This document shows, piece by piece, positions 9,676 through 18,661 of a DNA stretch of 64,000 nucleotides (position 1 is the first letter of the stretch; the number at the start of each line of letters is the position of its first letter). Origin of the DNA: Strigomonas culicis (lineage: Eukaryota > Euglenozoa > Kinetoplastea > Trypanosomatida > Trypanosomatidae); contig AUXH01000002.1 of NCBI GenBank assembly GCA_000482145.1, forward strand, positions 1-64,000. The letters are read 5' to 3'. The notes under the pieces were generated by a model. The model had not been told where the DNA came from. It saw only the letters and a list, made by a program, of their open reading frames with translations, and searched no databases. The position numbers were made by a program, and so were the translations under genes.

Positions 9676-10053
9676 CTAGTGCGCCGCTGGTGCTTCCGTA
9701 AAGGTTGTCGGCGTGATGAGATCAATGAAACGGCTGCTGACGAGGGCCGACCCGCACGTGTGCACGATCCGCCGAAAGCCACCCCCGACGGAGGGGGTCT
9801 CCGTCTCGACCGCTGGCTCCGTCTCCTTCTCGGACCAGACGTAGTGCATGACGTGCTCTAAGAACAGATCGCCCTTCTCCTCGTCGACTGAGAGCAAGAC
9901 GCCCTCCAACTCTTCGTTCGACACAGAGAGCAGCACCGTCACTCGTCGTCCCACTAGTTCAGCGAGCAAATCGTATGGCAGTGCGACCACCGTCTTCTTC
10001 GTCTTGGTGGCAATGCGGTTGGGCGCCTGGCCGTCTACTCCACCTGCACTCAT
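9676..10053 (-). CDS. LSM5: Sm-like protein, Lsm5-type
   Basis: RNA-binding Sm-fold protein expected in the heteroheptameric Lsm1-7 or Lsm2-8 rings that act in mRNA decay and U6 snRNA stability. In the 125-residue product, residues 25-70 form the Sm1 motif (LPYDLLAELVGRRVTVLLS, then EGVLLSVDEEKGDLFLEHV). Residues 94-112 form Sm2 (RRIVHTCGSALVSSRFIDLI). The order and the LPxxLL...G.RV start best fit Lsm5. Between the motifs is a charged insert of about 20 residues (WSEKETEPAVETETPSVGGG) that is absent from short Lsm5 proteins, and the N-terminus is extended by about 24 residues. The family is clear; the paralogue number is less certain. Confidence 0.8.
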   Translation of the reverse strand: MSAGGVDGQAPNRIATKTKKTVVALPYDLLAELVGRRVTVLLSVSNEELEGVLLSVDEEKGDLFLEHVMHYVWSEKETEPAVETETPSVGGGFRRIVHTCGSALVSSRFIDLITPTTFTEAPAAH

Positions 10054-10333
10054 TTGTGTAGGGGCTTATAATACTAGTATATAGAGAAAGAAGTTGCTTT
10101 GTGGATGGTTTTCGGATGAACAATAGAAACAGGAGAGGGAGAGAAGAGGGGAACAAAAAGAAAAATGACACAAAGCCTTTCGAACGAACGCTCCAACATG
10201 GTGATACACTTGAGCACCTCATACCTTACACTTTTGATCTTTGCATGGACTGTTTTCTTTGTTTTAATCACAAGATAAAAATAAAAATAATAATAACAGT
10301 TTTTTTGTTCCTCCTGCTCTCGGGGAAGCGCGC

Positions 10334-10768
10334 TTATAGACGGCGACCACGGCGAGAACCCTTGCGGCGGGTGGAGTCGGTGGGGGTGGGCGTCACGTCC
10401 TCGATGCGGCCGATCTTCATGCCGGCGCGGGCGAGGGCGCGGAGGGCGGCCTGCGCACCGGGGCCGGGGCTCTTCGTGCCCACGCCGCCGGTGGCGCGCA
10501 TCTTGACGTGCAGGGCGGTGATGCCGCACTCCTTGCAGCGCGCAACGACGGCCTGGGCCGCCGTCATGGCCGCGTAGGGGGAGGACTCATCGCGATCCGC
10601 CTTGACCTGCATACCGCCGGTGATCTTCACGAAGGTCTCGCGGCCAGACATGTCGGTGACGTGCACGAAGGTATCGTTGAAGGAGGCATAGATGTGAACG
10701 ACGCCGTACACCAACTCGCTCTTCGGCACGTTGGGACCGTAGTTCTTCACCTCCTGCTTCTTGGACAT
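10334..10768 (-). CDS. RPS14: 40S ribosomal protein S14 (uS11)
   Basis: Cytosolic small-subunit platform protein that contacts rRNA near the E site. The 144-residue product shows the uS11 hallmarks: [20 protein letters not shown] (about residues 24-43), the central helix with [34 protein letters not shown] (about 87-106), and the basic tail ending GSRRGRRL, which is typical of the eukaryotic protein. Length matches the family (about 145-150). The start ATG follows a pyrimidine tract and a CTGAACAG acceptor about 24 nt upstream. It lies one gene away from Lsm5 in the same polycistron. Confidence 0.96.
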   Translation of the reverse strand: MSKKQEVKNYGPNVPKSELVYGVVHIYASFNDTFVHVTDMSGRETFVKITGGMQVKADRDESSPYAAMTAAQAVVARCKECGITALHVKMRATGGVGTKSPGPGAQAALRALARAGMKIGRIEDVTPTPTDSTRRKGSRRGRRL

Positions 10769-11095
10769 GTGAAGGAAACCGAAAAAAAGCTACTGTTCAG
10801 GGGGGGGGGTGAGAGAAAAGAGGGGAAAGGAAGAGTAGGTGAAGCCAGAAGAACTAGCGTCACAGGAAGGATCATACATAATAATAATCATCATAATACG
10901 CACAGAATTTGTCGTTGCAGTCATAATATGTCCTTTTTGTTGAAATGATCTTTTTTTTACAGCTTCGCAAGTCTATTCTTAATTACATCACAAGTACAAA
11001 GGGGGAAAAAAAAAGAGAGTAGAGAGAGAATCGTGTTATTATATATATACACGCAGGTGACGAATAACAACAAATGAGCCCAACCGCGCCACGCC
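10769..11095. other. Spacer, 327 bp
   Basis: Holds the uS11 acceptor and the presumed 3' UTR of the dynein light chain gene. Short TA run near 11041-11050; nothing else recognised. Confidence 0.6.
10793..10831 (-). promoter_or_regulatory. Predicted spliced-leader acceptor for uS11
   Basis: On the minus strand a C/T-rich tract including ten consecutive C ends in CTGAACAG (AG at 10793-10794), about 24 nt before the RPS14 ATG. Confidence 0.6.
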
Positions 11096-11476
11096 TCACT
11101 CCCAGTACGCCCCAAAAAGAACTACGCTGACGTGCATGTTGGCGGTGGAGTAGGTGTAAGAGGCATAGTTGTCTGTATCCGGGTCCCACAGACAGCGGGA
11201 CGCCACACGCAGCCCTTGCTGCGCAGCCTCCGCGACCACCACATGCGTGATCATCTTGTACCGCTCGTAGCCGAGCCGCACAACGCGCTGCTGCACCTCA
11301 TTGCAGATGTCCTTGATGAGAGGCTGGGTCTCCTCGAACACAAAAGTGCGGTCCTCGCCAATCACCTCCTCGCACACCTCCGCGATGACCTTCTCCACCA
11401 CGCTCCTCGAAAACTTGGTCCCCTGCGACGGCATGGTGAAGGACGGCCGCTTGGGCACCGTGTACTCAGAAGCCAT
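11096..11476 (-). CDS. Tctex-type dynein light chain
   Basis: Light chain of cytoplasmic or axonemal dynein that dimerises and links intermediate chains to cargo. The 126-residue product fits the Tctex1/Tctex1D family: helix 1 (RSVVEKVIAEVCEEVIGED), helix 2 with IKDICNEVQQRVVRLGYERY, then KMITHVVVAEAAQQGLRVAS, CLWDPDTDNYASYTYSTANM and the terminal strand HVSVVLFGAYWE. The W-D-P..D...S....N pattern is diagnostic. The N-terminal ~25 residues (PKRPSFTMPSQGTKF) resemble the longer Tctex1D group found in flagellated cells, so an axonemal or intraflagellar dynein role is likely but inferred. Confidence 0.92.
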   Translation of the reverse strand: MASEYTVPKRPSFTMPSQGTKFSRSVVEKVIAEVCEEVIGEDRTFVFEETQPLIKDICNEVQQRVVRLGYERYKMITHVVVAEAAQQGLRVASRCLWDPDTDNYASYTYSTANMHVSVVLFGAYWE

Positions 11477-11858
11477 TAGAGAATATCGGAAGTGGCAAGA
11501 GTTAATAGAGCTGCGTGCGTTTATATGGGCTTTTCTTGTTCCCTATAGGAATAACTGTGCTGCATGATGCAGGGGCGCATATAAGAGAGAAGACAGGAGA
11601 GCAAAGTAGGACATGTGTAGAGCCGCACACATAACGAAAGAGCAATGGGTTGCCCATCACATACACACAAGAGGGTGGAAAGCACCACAACAATAAAGAA
11701 ACGAAAAAAAAAGACGAACCAGAAAGTGATTACACTTTTTCATTATTAGGTCAGCAAAATGTACTAACACATGAGAATTAAAAAAAGAAGAACACTATTA
11801 TTTAATCGGAATGCAGTATTGACTCCCTCACGCCGGTCGAAGCAAACGGTCTTCTGCC
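11477..11858. other. Spacer, 382 bp
   Basis: Leader of the dynein light chain gene and presumed 3' UTR of the SDR-like gene. A-rich tracts only; no other feature. Confidence 0.6.
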
Positions 11859-14582
11859 CTACCACAGAATCTCCTTGAAGTCCTTGTAGAACTTGCCGTA
11901 GCACAAGCTGTTCGTGTAGATCAGATCGAGGCACCGCGCCGCGGCGTCCACCTCGTCCAGCGGGCACAGCTGCTCCTGCGCCGCGCGCCGCTCCTTCCGC
12001 TCCTTGGGGCTCTCGTCTGTGATCCAGCCGGTGTCGACCGAGTTCATGAAGATGCCCGCGTTGGCGTAGTCGAGCCCGCTCGTGCGCGTCATCATGTTGA
12101 GCGCCGCCTTAGCCATGTTCGTGTGGGGATGGGTCGTCTGCTTGAAGCGATAGAACTGGCCTTCCATCGCCGACACGTTGATGATGAATCGCGCTTCGTT
12201 CGGGTACTCGTCGCCCTCACGGTTCTCCAGGCACGGCTTCAGCTTGCTGTTCAGGATGAAGGGGGACAGCGCGTTGATGGCCATCACCTCCGCCGCCTCG
12301 CTGCCCTGCACCTCCGCCAGCTTCATGACCCACGAGTTGGACGTGCGGTGGTCGCTCTCCTCCGCGTGCGTGTCGTAGCGGTCGAACGTCTCCACGCAGG
12401 GCGACGGGCGCACAGCGACGGCAGCCGCCGCCGCGCGCTGCGACGTCGCCTCGCCCTCCGTCGCGACCTCCGCCTCGGCGGAGGGGCCCTCGTCACTCAG
12501 GAAGGGCTGTTGCGGCGCGTGCTCGATGGAGAGGGGCTGGCCGATGGTGACGGAGGTGTGGTGCAGGAAGAAGTTCTGCCACTCGGCGGAGGTGGGGTCC
12601 GCCGCGATCGTCTTCTGCAGCCCCTCCGGCGGGTGCATCTCGATGTGCCGCAGGTGCTCCGTGTAGGCCGGGGTCCGCTGGATCGTCTGCGCGGCGTTGT
12701 TGATGATCGCGAAGAGCTTCGGGTAGTGCTGCGTGACGAAGGCGCAGAACTGCGTGACGACGAACATGTCGCGCAGGTCGAGGGCGAAGAGGTGCAGCCG
12801 CTCCCGCCAGTCGGCGTAGTCCGGCTCCTCCTGGAAGCGCGCGACCGCCTCATGGGCGAAGCGCGTGGTGCCGAGGAGCACCGCCCCGCTGCGCAGCAGC
12901 GAGACGGCCATGGCGTACCCGATCTTGATGCGGCAGCCGGTCAGCAGCACCACCTTCCCCCGCAGGTCGCGCGCTATGAGCCGCTTGTTGTAGTTGAACT
13001 CGCCGCAGAGGTGGCAGAGGCTGTAGTAGTAGGGGTGCAAGTGGTTGTAGCGGACGCAGCAGATGTGGCAGCTCCGCCAGCGCGACACGATCAGCGAGGC
13101 GTCCTCGTGGTGGTCGAAGGCGTACAGCTGCACGTCGTCGTAGGCGCAGTACACGTCTGGCTCCTGCGCGTCCGACGTGGGCGGCGCGTACTCCACGTTG
13201 AAGGGCGACGGGCCGCACGCCTGCAGCCGCGGGAACTGGTACAGGCGGCGCGCGATGGCGACCCGCAGCGCCTGCCGCGCAACCGCCGCCGCGCACGGGT
13301 GGACGGCGCCGCCGTCCTGCAGCAGCGCAAAGCGCTCGTCGACCCCGCCCTCGAGCAGCACCACCTCCGCCGCGCGCACCACGTCCCGCATCGTCCGCAC
13401 GTGGTCGGCGTGCGCCGACGCCGGCACCGCGCCGCCCGCCACCCACCGACGCAGGCCGCTCTCCGTCCGGAAAAGCGGCTCCACGTGGTGCAGCACGAAG
13501 TCCTCGTCCAGCTGCGTGAGCCGCGACAGCTCCACGCGGGCGCCCGGCGCCTCCGCGTGGAGCGCCACCGCCGCGGTCGGCGGGAGCTGCGCGGCCGCCT
13601 CGACCTGTCGCGCGAGGGCGACGAGCGCCACGTCGACCGTCGGCTGGCGCTGGCGCTCCTCCGCGGAGAAGGTGTGGCAGCCCGCCCGATTGCGGAAGAT
13701 GGGCGGCGGCATCGCCGTGTTGAACAGGTGCGGGACGTAGCGGTAGTACTGCGCGTTGAGCTGCGTGACCGCCGCCCAGTTCACCGCCGGCGTGTACTTG
13801 GCGAAGATGCGCTCGCTGTCCTTGTCCTCGGACGACGGCGGGATGGGGTCTGGCAGGCGCAGCGTCACCTGCAGCGCGGCCTTCTCCTCGTCTGAGAGCA
13901 GCGCCTCCCCCTCGTACGCCCGCTCCAGCCGCAGGAGCGCCTCAAACGCGCCGATGAGCCGCAGCACCTGCTTCTCCTGGTCCGTCAGCTCCACCTCGGC
14001 CACCACCGGGCCAGACGGGTCCCCGGCCGGCACGACGGCGGTAGCGGTCGCCTCCACCTGCGTGGTCGGTGAGCCGCCGCCCCCACTGGTGTTGTCGCAC
14101 AGCAGCAGGCGAGGGCCGGCCGTGTCCTCGGTGATCCTCAGCGAGGAGAAGGCCATCTCGCGCTCGCGCTTCATGACGGTGCGCCGCACCGCGTCGAGGT
14201 CCTGCTTGCGCTGGTACTTGACCCGCCGCTTCTTCTCCTGCTTCATAATCGTCTTGTACACATCCTGGAACTGCCGCTTCTTCCCCCGGTCGCGGGAGAT
14301 CATGGTGTACAGGCGGCTCTCCTCCAAGTAGGGGTCTGAGATAAACAGCGAGGGGTCCGTGAAGAGCCGCTGGATCACCTTCGTGGCAGACTTGAGCTCC
14401 TCCAGTGAAAAGCCCCACTTCTGCTCTCGCTCGTCGAGCGTCAGGCTGTCGTCCTCTTCAACGTCATCGATGTCCTCCTCATCGACCTCCTCGTCCGCGT
14501 GTGCATCGACCTCCTCCGCGGACGGCTCCTTCCTGCTTCTCTTGCTGGTGGGCTCCCCCGAGTCTCCGTTTTTCGAAGGCAT
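11859..14582 (-). CDS. Atypical short-chain dehydrogenase with zinc ribbon
   Basis: Protein of 907 residues. The N-terminus is probably nuclear: basic patch SKRSRKEPS, an acidic stretch (EEVDEEDIDDVEEDD) and a coiled, Lys/Arg-rich region to about residue 160. About residues 500-535 hold two CxxC pairs (CHICC and CHLCG) forming a likely zinc ribbon. Residues ~540-905 form a Rossmann short-chain dehydrogenase domain: GKVVLLTGCRIKIGYAMAVS cofactor loop, FAIINNAAQTIQR in place of NNAG, and HPHTNMAKAALNMMTRTSG in place of the YxxxK active site. The catalytic Tyr position is Thr and the usual TGxxxGxG is TGCRIKIG, so classical dehydrogenase chemistry is doubtful. Similar SDR-like proteins with this HPHTNMAKAALNMM signature are, as I recall, found in other eukaryotes. 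The start is the first ATG after the AT-rich leader. Confidence 0.82.
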   Translation of the reverse strand: MPSKNGDSGEPTSKRSRKEPSAEEVDAHADEEVDEEDIDDVEEDDSLTLDEREQKWGFSLEELKSATKVIQRLFTDPSLFISDPYLEESRLYTMISRDRGKKRQFQDVYKTIMKQEKKRRVKYQRKQDLDAVRRTVMKREREMAFSSLRITEDTAGPRLLLCDNTSGGGGSPTTQVEATATAVVPAGDPSGPVVAEVELTDQEKQVLRLIGAFEALLRLERAYEGEALLSDEEKAALQVTLRLPDPIPPSSEDKDSERIFAKYTPAVNWAAVTQLNAQYYRYVPHLFNTAMPPPIFRNRAGCHTFSAEERQRQPTVDVALVALARQVEAAAQLPPTAAVALHAEAPGARVELSRLTQLDEDFVLHHVEPLFRTESGLRRWVAGGAVPASAHADHVRTMRDVVRAAEVVLLEGGVDERFALLQDGGAVHPCAAAVARQALRVAIARRLYQFPRLQACGPSPFNVEYAPPTSDAQEPDVYCAYDDVQLYAFDHHEDASLIVSRWRSCHICCVRYNHLHPYYYSLCHLCGEFNYNKRLIARDLRGKVVLLTGCRIKIGYAMAVSLLRSGAVLLGTTRFAHEAVARFQEEPDYADWRERLHLFALDLRDMFVVTQFCAFVTQHYPKLFAIINNAAQTIQRTPAYTEHLRHIEMHPPEGLQKTIAADPTSAEWQNFFLHHTSVTIGQPLSIEHAPQQPFLSDEGPSAEAEVATEGEATSQRAAAAAVAVRPSPCVETFDRYDTHAEESDHRTSNSWVMKLAEVQGSEAAEVMAINALSPFILNSKLKPCLENREGDEYPNEARFIINVSAMEGQFYRFKQTTHPHTNMAKAALNMMTRTSGLDYANAGIFMNSVDTGWITDESPKERKERRAAQEQLCPLDEVDAAARCLDLIYTNSLCYGKFYKDFKEILW

Positions 14583-15149
14583 TAATGCTAGGAATTTGTA
14601 CTCTCTAGAGAAAGCAAACAAGCTCTGTAGAGCGTGTGCGTAGGAAAGAAGAGAAGGGAGCGGGAAAGAGAACATGAAGAAGGCATCGAAAAAGAAAGGA
14701 TCTACATGATGCGTAAATGGCCACAACAACCAACAAGGGGAAAGAAGGGAATAAAGTGTCTGTGCAAATTGATTTAATATGCGAAATGATGAGAAAAAGA
14801 AAACAGCCTAAACGTTATAAAACAAACAGACCAACGAAAACTACAATTAATTAATGTTATAGAGTTTTAAAAAATAATAATAATGAAAATACAACTTCTT
14901 TTCGTCTTCTCGGCTATTATGTGAACACTCGTTAGAGATTATTTTTTGCAGAGTCGCGTCTGTTTTGCTTTTATTTGATATAGTATTCTTCTATTTTGTT
15001 TTCTTTTGTTTTTTTATTTGGTGTTGTTTTTTTTTTTTTTATTGGCAAGATGAACCGCTTCTTTTTTCTCGACACGTGTCGTGTTCCCCTCGGCTCTGTG
15101 CGATGGAAGGCGAACGGAAAGAAGAGGCCGTGCCGCGCCGGCGGTCACC
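14583..15149. other. Spacer, 567 bp
   Basis: AT-rich, with T-rich stretches around 14980-15060 on the plus strand. No gene recognised; expected 3' UTR of the ATOM46-like gene and leader of the SDR gene. Confidence 0.6.
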
Positions 15150-16397
15150 TCATCCCAGCATGGAGGGATCCACGCCCATCTGCTCGAGCATCATGCGCTG
15201 CATCATCTGGTTCTGCTGCGCCTGCTGCATCTGGCGCTGGTACTCCGCCTTGTCCTTCTGCTGGCGCTCCTGGATCTGCCCGGCGTACTGCTGGAACAGC
15301 CGCCGCGCCTTCTCCGAGGTGTACTTGACGCGCTCGAGCACCGTGCACAGCGTCTCGGCGCGGCCGCGGGTGCCGCGGTCGGCGGAGCGCACCCACAGCT
15401 CGAAGAGGGTGTTCATCATGTCCGTCTCGGCGAAGTTGCGGAAGAACTTCTCCCCGTACTTGTCGCTGCCGGCCATGACGAGGATGACGGTCATGATGGA
15501 GTTGATGATGTTCGGGTCGCTATTGACGGCGAAGTGCTCCGCGAGGCGCCGCACGCTCTCCGCCTCCGTGAGCTCCTCCTGCCCCACGCGCGCGCGGCAG
15601 AGGAAGCGGATGACCAGGACGCAGTTCTCCACCACGCTGCGGTTCGGGTGGTCGAGCAGGCGCAGGAAGAAGGACATGCCGCTGTGGCCGTCCGTGCCGC
15701 GGCCGACGTTGACGGCGCCGATCTTCAGCATCGTGATGTTCGCGAAGATGCCGGTCAGCGCGCTCAGGAAGAGCACGGGGCTCTCCGGGTCGAGGATGCG
15801 CAGCATCTTCACCGTCGCCGGCAGCGTCGCGAGCGCGTACACGCCCTCCGTGCCCTTCGGCACGTCGCTCTCCAGCGTGATCTCCTGGTCGTCCACGACG
15901 GTGAGCGCCTTGAGGGCGTCCGCGATGGCCTCCAGCAGCTCCTCCAGCCCTTGGCGGTGCGCCTCGCTAAAGGACGTGAGCAGCGTCCGATAGCCGCCGA
16001 GCTGCTGCAGGCGCGAGCGGCCCTCCGCGTCGGGGCCGTACACGCGCAGCAGCGCCTCTAGCGCACGGCTGACCACCTCCGCGTTGGAGCCGTCCTTCTC
16101 TAGCTTCACGAGGCGCACGAGGATCGCGCCGTGGTCCATCGCCGACAGGCGGGACGCGCTCTGCTTCTTGACCGCGTCCGACTGCAGCGTCGCCAGGATC
16201 GTGTCTAGGACATCGAGCGTGCCGGCGGCGTCCTTTGCCTGCAGCGCCTTTTGGCGCAGCTCGTTGAAGGGCTTCCGCATCGAGGAGGACATCACGTACT
16301 TCTGGTGGTAGACGCTGTACAAGGTGGCTAAGGAAAGAGAGCCAACCGTTGCGTGGAACAGGAACCGAAAAACGGCGGGGTTAATAGGTGACTCCAT
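15150..16397 (-). CDS. ATOM46: Armadillo-type outer-membrane import receptor, ATOM46-like
   Basis: Probable receptor of the archaic translocase of the outer mitochondrial membrane, the kinetoplastid protein-import pore complex. The 415-residue product (about 46 kDa) has one N-terminal membrane segment (residues 8-28, FRFLFHATVGSLSLATLYSV). A cytosolic all-helical region of about 330 residues follows, with armadillo-like repeats (for example LALLRVYGPDAEGR..LQQLGG and PNRSVVENCVLVIRFLC). It ends in a Gln/Met-rich coiled tail. This architecture and size match the described ATOM46 of Trypanosoma brucei. That is a match of architecture and length, not a residue-level comparison, so another tail-first ARM protein remains possible. 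Start ATG is clear. Confidence 0.68.
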   Translation of the reverse strand: MESPINPAVFRFLFHATVGSLSLATLYSVYHQKYVMSSSMRKPFNELRQKALQAKDAAGTLDVLDTILATLQSDAVKKQSASRLSAMDHGAILVRLVKLEKDGSNAEVVSRALEALLRVYGPDAEGRSRLQQLGGYRTLLTSFSEAHRQGLEELLEAIADALKALTVVDDQEITLESDVPKGTEGVYALATLPATVKMLRILDPESPVLFLSALTGIFANITMLKIGAVNVGRGTDGHSGMSFFLRLLDHPNRSVVENCVLVIRFLCRARVGQEELTEAESVRRLAEHFAVNSDPNIINSIMTVILVMAGSDKYGEKFFRNFAETDMMNTLFELWVRSADRGTRGRAETLCTVLERVKYTSEKARRLFQQYAGQIQERQQKDKAEYQRQMQQAQQNQMMQRMMLEQMGVDPSMLG

Positions 16398-16634
16398 CGC
16401 GCTCGAGTGTATGTGTTCTCGTTAAATAGATTACCTTTAGAAAGAAGCAAGGAAAGGGAGGGGGGAACAAAGGGTGTGCTGACGATACTCAAAGGCCATT
16501 GAAACAGACAAAAAGGAAACGAAGAAGCTCAATCTCGAAGCAGCCAGTATTGTGACTCTCTTCACAAAGAAGGAAGAAATACACACACGAACATTAACGA
16601 AAAGAGGGAACAAAAGAGAAATGTGATACGCTGC

Positions 16635-17204
16635 CTACAAATACGGAGCCACAGGCCGCTCCGCTGCACGCTCATCCGGTGTCTTCACCATACTATTCTT
16701 ATAATTCAAATACTCTTCCCGCTGCATCACCTTCAGGTCCTTCCGGTTGGCTAAGTAGTACCGCATGAGGTTCTCCTTGTCGAAGATGGGGCGGGGCATG
16801 ATTTTGGAGTTCTGGCGGTACGACGGCGGCAGCAGCCCCGACTTGGCGAGCACATTCCACGGCCCGACCGACAGACGGCACCGCTTCACTCCGAACCAGT
16901 ACTTGAAGGCGTCGATGTCGACCGTCGTGAGCATGAACAGGTGGCGGTCCTGCGCAACAGGGGTGTCCGGCGACCACAGCGACTTCTGCGGGTGCGGCAC
17001 GTGCTTGCCGAGGTACTGCAGCAGCCGCAGGTCCGAGTTGCGGCGCCGGTGCGTGTGCTCGACAAAGATGTCGTAGGACTGGAACTTCCACACGACGTGG
17101 TGGCCGCGCATGCGGATGATGGGCGCACCGGGAGCGCCCCACAGCTGCGGCTTCTTGCGGTCCGCCAGCGCGCGAGCCAGCAGAAGAGTGCTATTGCTGA
17201 ACAT
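16635..17204 (-). CDS. Mitochondrial ribosomal protein bS16m
   Basis: Probable mitoribosomal small-subunit protein of 189 residues. Residues 29-72 follow the bS16 N-terminal pattern: IIRMRGHHVVWKFQSYDIFV, then RRRNSDLRLLQYLGKHVPHP, equivalent to the bacterial strand plus R.G..IE.LG.YNP. Residues 96-126 match its second signature (IDAFKYWFGVKRCRLSVGPW, then LAKSGLLPP, equivalent to .r..yWl..GA..S..v..ll..aGllp). The N-terminus (MFSNSTLLLARALADRKKPQ) is a plausible mitochondrial presequence. About 60 extra C-terminal residues (IMPRPIFDKENLMRYYLANR onward) are kinetoplastid-style extension. Start ATG is at 17204; in-frame upstream codons are spacer. Confidence 0.7.
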   Translation of the reverse strand: MFSNSTLLLARALADRKKPQLWGAPGAPIIRMRGHHVVWKFQSYDIFVEHTHRRRNSDLRLLQYLGKHVPHPQKSLWSPDTPVAQDRHLFMLTTVDIDAFKYWFGVKRCRLSVGPWNVLAKSGLLPPSYRQNSKIMPRPIFDKENLMRYYLANRKDLKVMQREEYLNYKNSMVKTPDERAAERPVAPYL

Positions 17205-17899
17205 GCTGAGCTGAAAAGGAAGAGGTGGGAGAAAACAGCAGGTGAAGCAGAGAAAACAAAGAGAAGAGCAGAGGACCAAGGTAAAATGCGCGGAAGCGCT
17301 CAACGGGTCGTTTCCATGAACAAAATGAGAACCAGAGCAGATATGTTTGTGTATTCACAGTGACACCGACACTAAAAAAAAAAGGTGCGGGTACTCGTTC
17401 ACAATCACAAAGAATAAGAAAAAAAGATGTGTGCAAACATATATTTATAATTGTATACAATAGAAATAAAACACATATTTGAAGCAAACAAGCAAACAAA
17501 ACTACAAGGAAAGAGATATAAAACACAAAGCCAAGCATGTATAGCTCTCGCCACCGAAGGAATCTGGAACGAAAGGCGTCCTATTAGACTAACACGATGT
17601 TTGACAGGTATTCTAATAGTAGTTAGTGTTGTTTTTGCTTGTCTGCTTGTTTCACTTTTGATACATCACGTCTATTAAAGAAAGGAACTCATTTGTTCTT
17701 GGCATATGCATGAATACACTAACATACATACGCTCTTACGATGATGTGTCTTGTTGATTACAAAAGATGAAACACACGATAATAATTGAAACAAAGAATT
17801 ATTTACTATTCTTTTTCTGTTTTTGATTATTATGATTTGTGTATGTACAGAAGTATGCTATTGGTGCAGCTGCGTTTGCAGCAGACAAGGAGTGTGCCG
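17205..17899. other. Spacer, 695 bp
   Basis: AT-rich with A-runs (pyrimidine on the coding strand), for example near 17374 and 17420. No gene or RNA recognised. Confidence 0.6.
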
Positions 17900-18661
17900 C
17901 TAGAGGATGCGGACACCCTTGGCGAAGCCTAAGAGCAAAGAGGCATAGCCAGCCATCCCGGGTGCGATACCGCCAGGGCCCAGCTTGGTCGCGAGATACT
18001 GAATACGGTTCTCCACCAACGCGTCCAGGTCCGCGCGGTCGATCTTGCCATCGCGGTTCACATCGGCCATCTGCTTCACCTTCTCGTAGAAGGCCTCCTC
18101 CAGTGCCGACTGGTTGACAAAGTTCTGCTGCGCCATGTACTGAACGGCCGAGTAGCCGCTGAAGCCCAGCAGCGCGATGGCGTACTTGCGCTTGTAGAAG
18201 TTGCGCGCGAGGGCGCCCACGCCGAGTCCGACGCCGACGCCGAATGCGCACTGTCCCACGAAGGGGAGATAGAGGTCGATCGACCGCCGGTTCTGCTGGA
18301 TCGCCGTCTTCAGACGGTGGTCGTACATGAACTGGAAGTCCCGGGGCGTCACCTTGCCGTCGCCGTCCATGTCGAACGACCGGATAATCACATTGCGGGC
18401 CGTCTTGAAGGACTCGCTCTCCATGAAGCTCTGGAACTCCTTGCTCTGGTTCTGCCCGATCCAGTCGTCCCAGAAAACTTTCTTGCAGTAGAAGGGCACC
18501 TCAAACAGGGGGGAGACACCTGTTCCGTTCTTGCCCTTCGCGTCCGGTCGGCCAAGATTGACAATGGTGTCCAAGGCGGAGATGAGGTCATCCGCGTTCA
18601 GAAGTGTATCGGCAGGCGGAGGCGTCGCTTCCTGCGCTGGCTTCTTCCCGAAGGCACCCAT
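17900..18661 (-). CDS. EF-hand protein with glycine-rich membrane segments
   Basis: Protein of 253 residues with two canonical calcium-binding loops: DMDGDGKVTPRD at residues 97-108 and DVNRDGKIDRAD at 200-211, both with Asp/Gly at the coordinating positions. Between them are two hydrophobic Gly-rich stretches (about residues 131-152, FVGQCAFGVGVGLGVGAL, and 160-176) that could be membrane helices; a third Gly-rich segment closes the protein (226-248). The N-terminus is Pro/Ala-rich. A calcium-sensing membrane protein, possibly mitochondrial, is the simplest reading; no named family was recognised. The start (MGAFGKK) follows a GC-poor leader and is the first ATG after pyrimidine tracts. Confidence 0.82.
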   Translation of the reverse strand: MGAFGKKPAQEATPPPADTLLNADDLISALDTIVNLGRPDAKGKNGTGVSPLFEVPFYCKKVFWDDWIGQNQSKEFQSFMESESFKTARNVIIRSFDMDGDGKVTPRDFQFMYDHRLKTAIQQNRRSIDLYLPFVGQCAFGVGVGLGVGALARNFYKRKYAIALLGFSGYSAVQYMAQQNFVNQSALEEAFYEKVKQMADVNRDGKIDRADLDALVENRIQYLATKLGPGGIAPGMAGYASLLLGFAKGVRIL

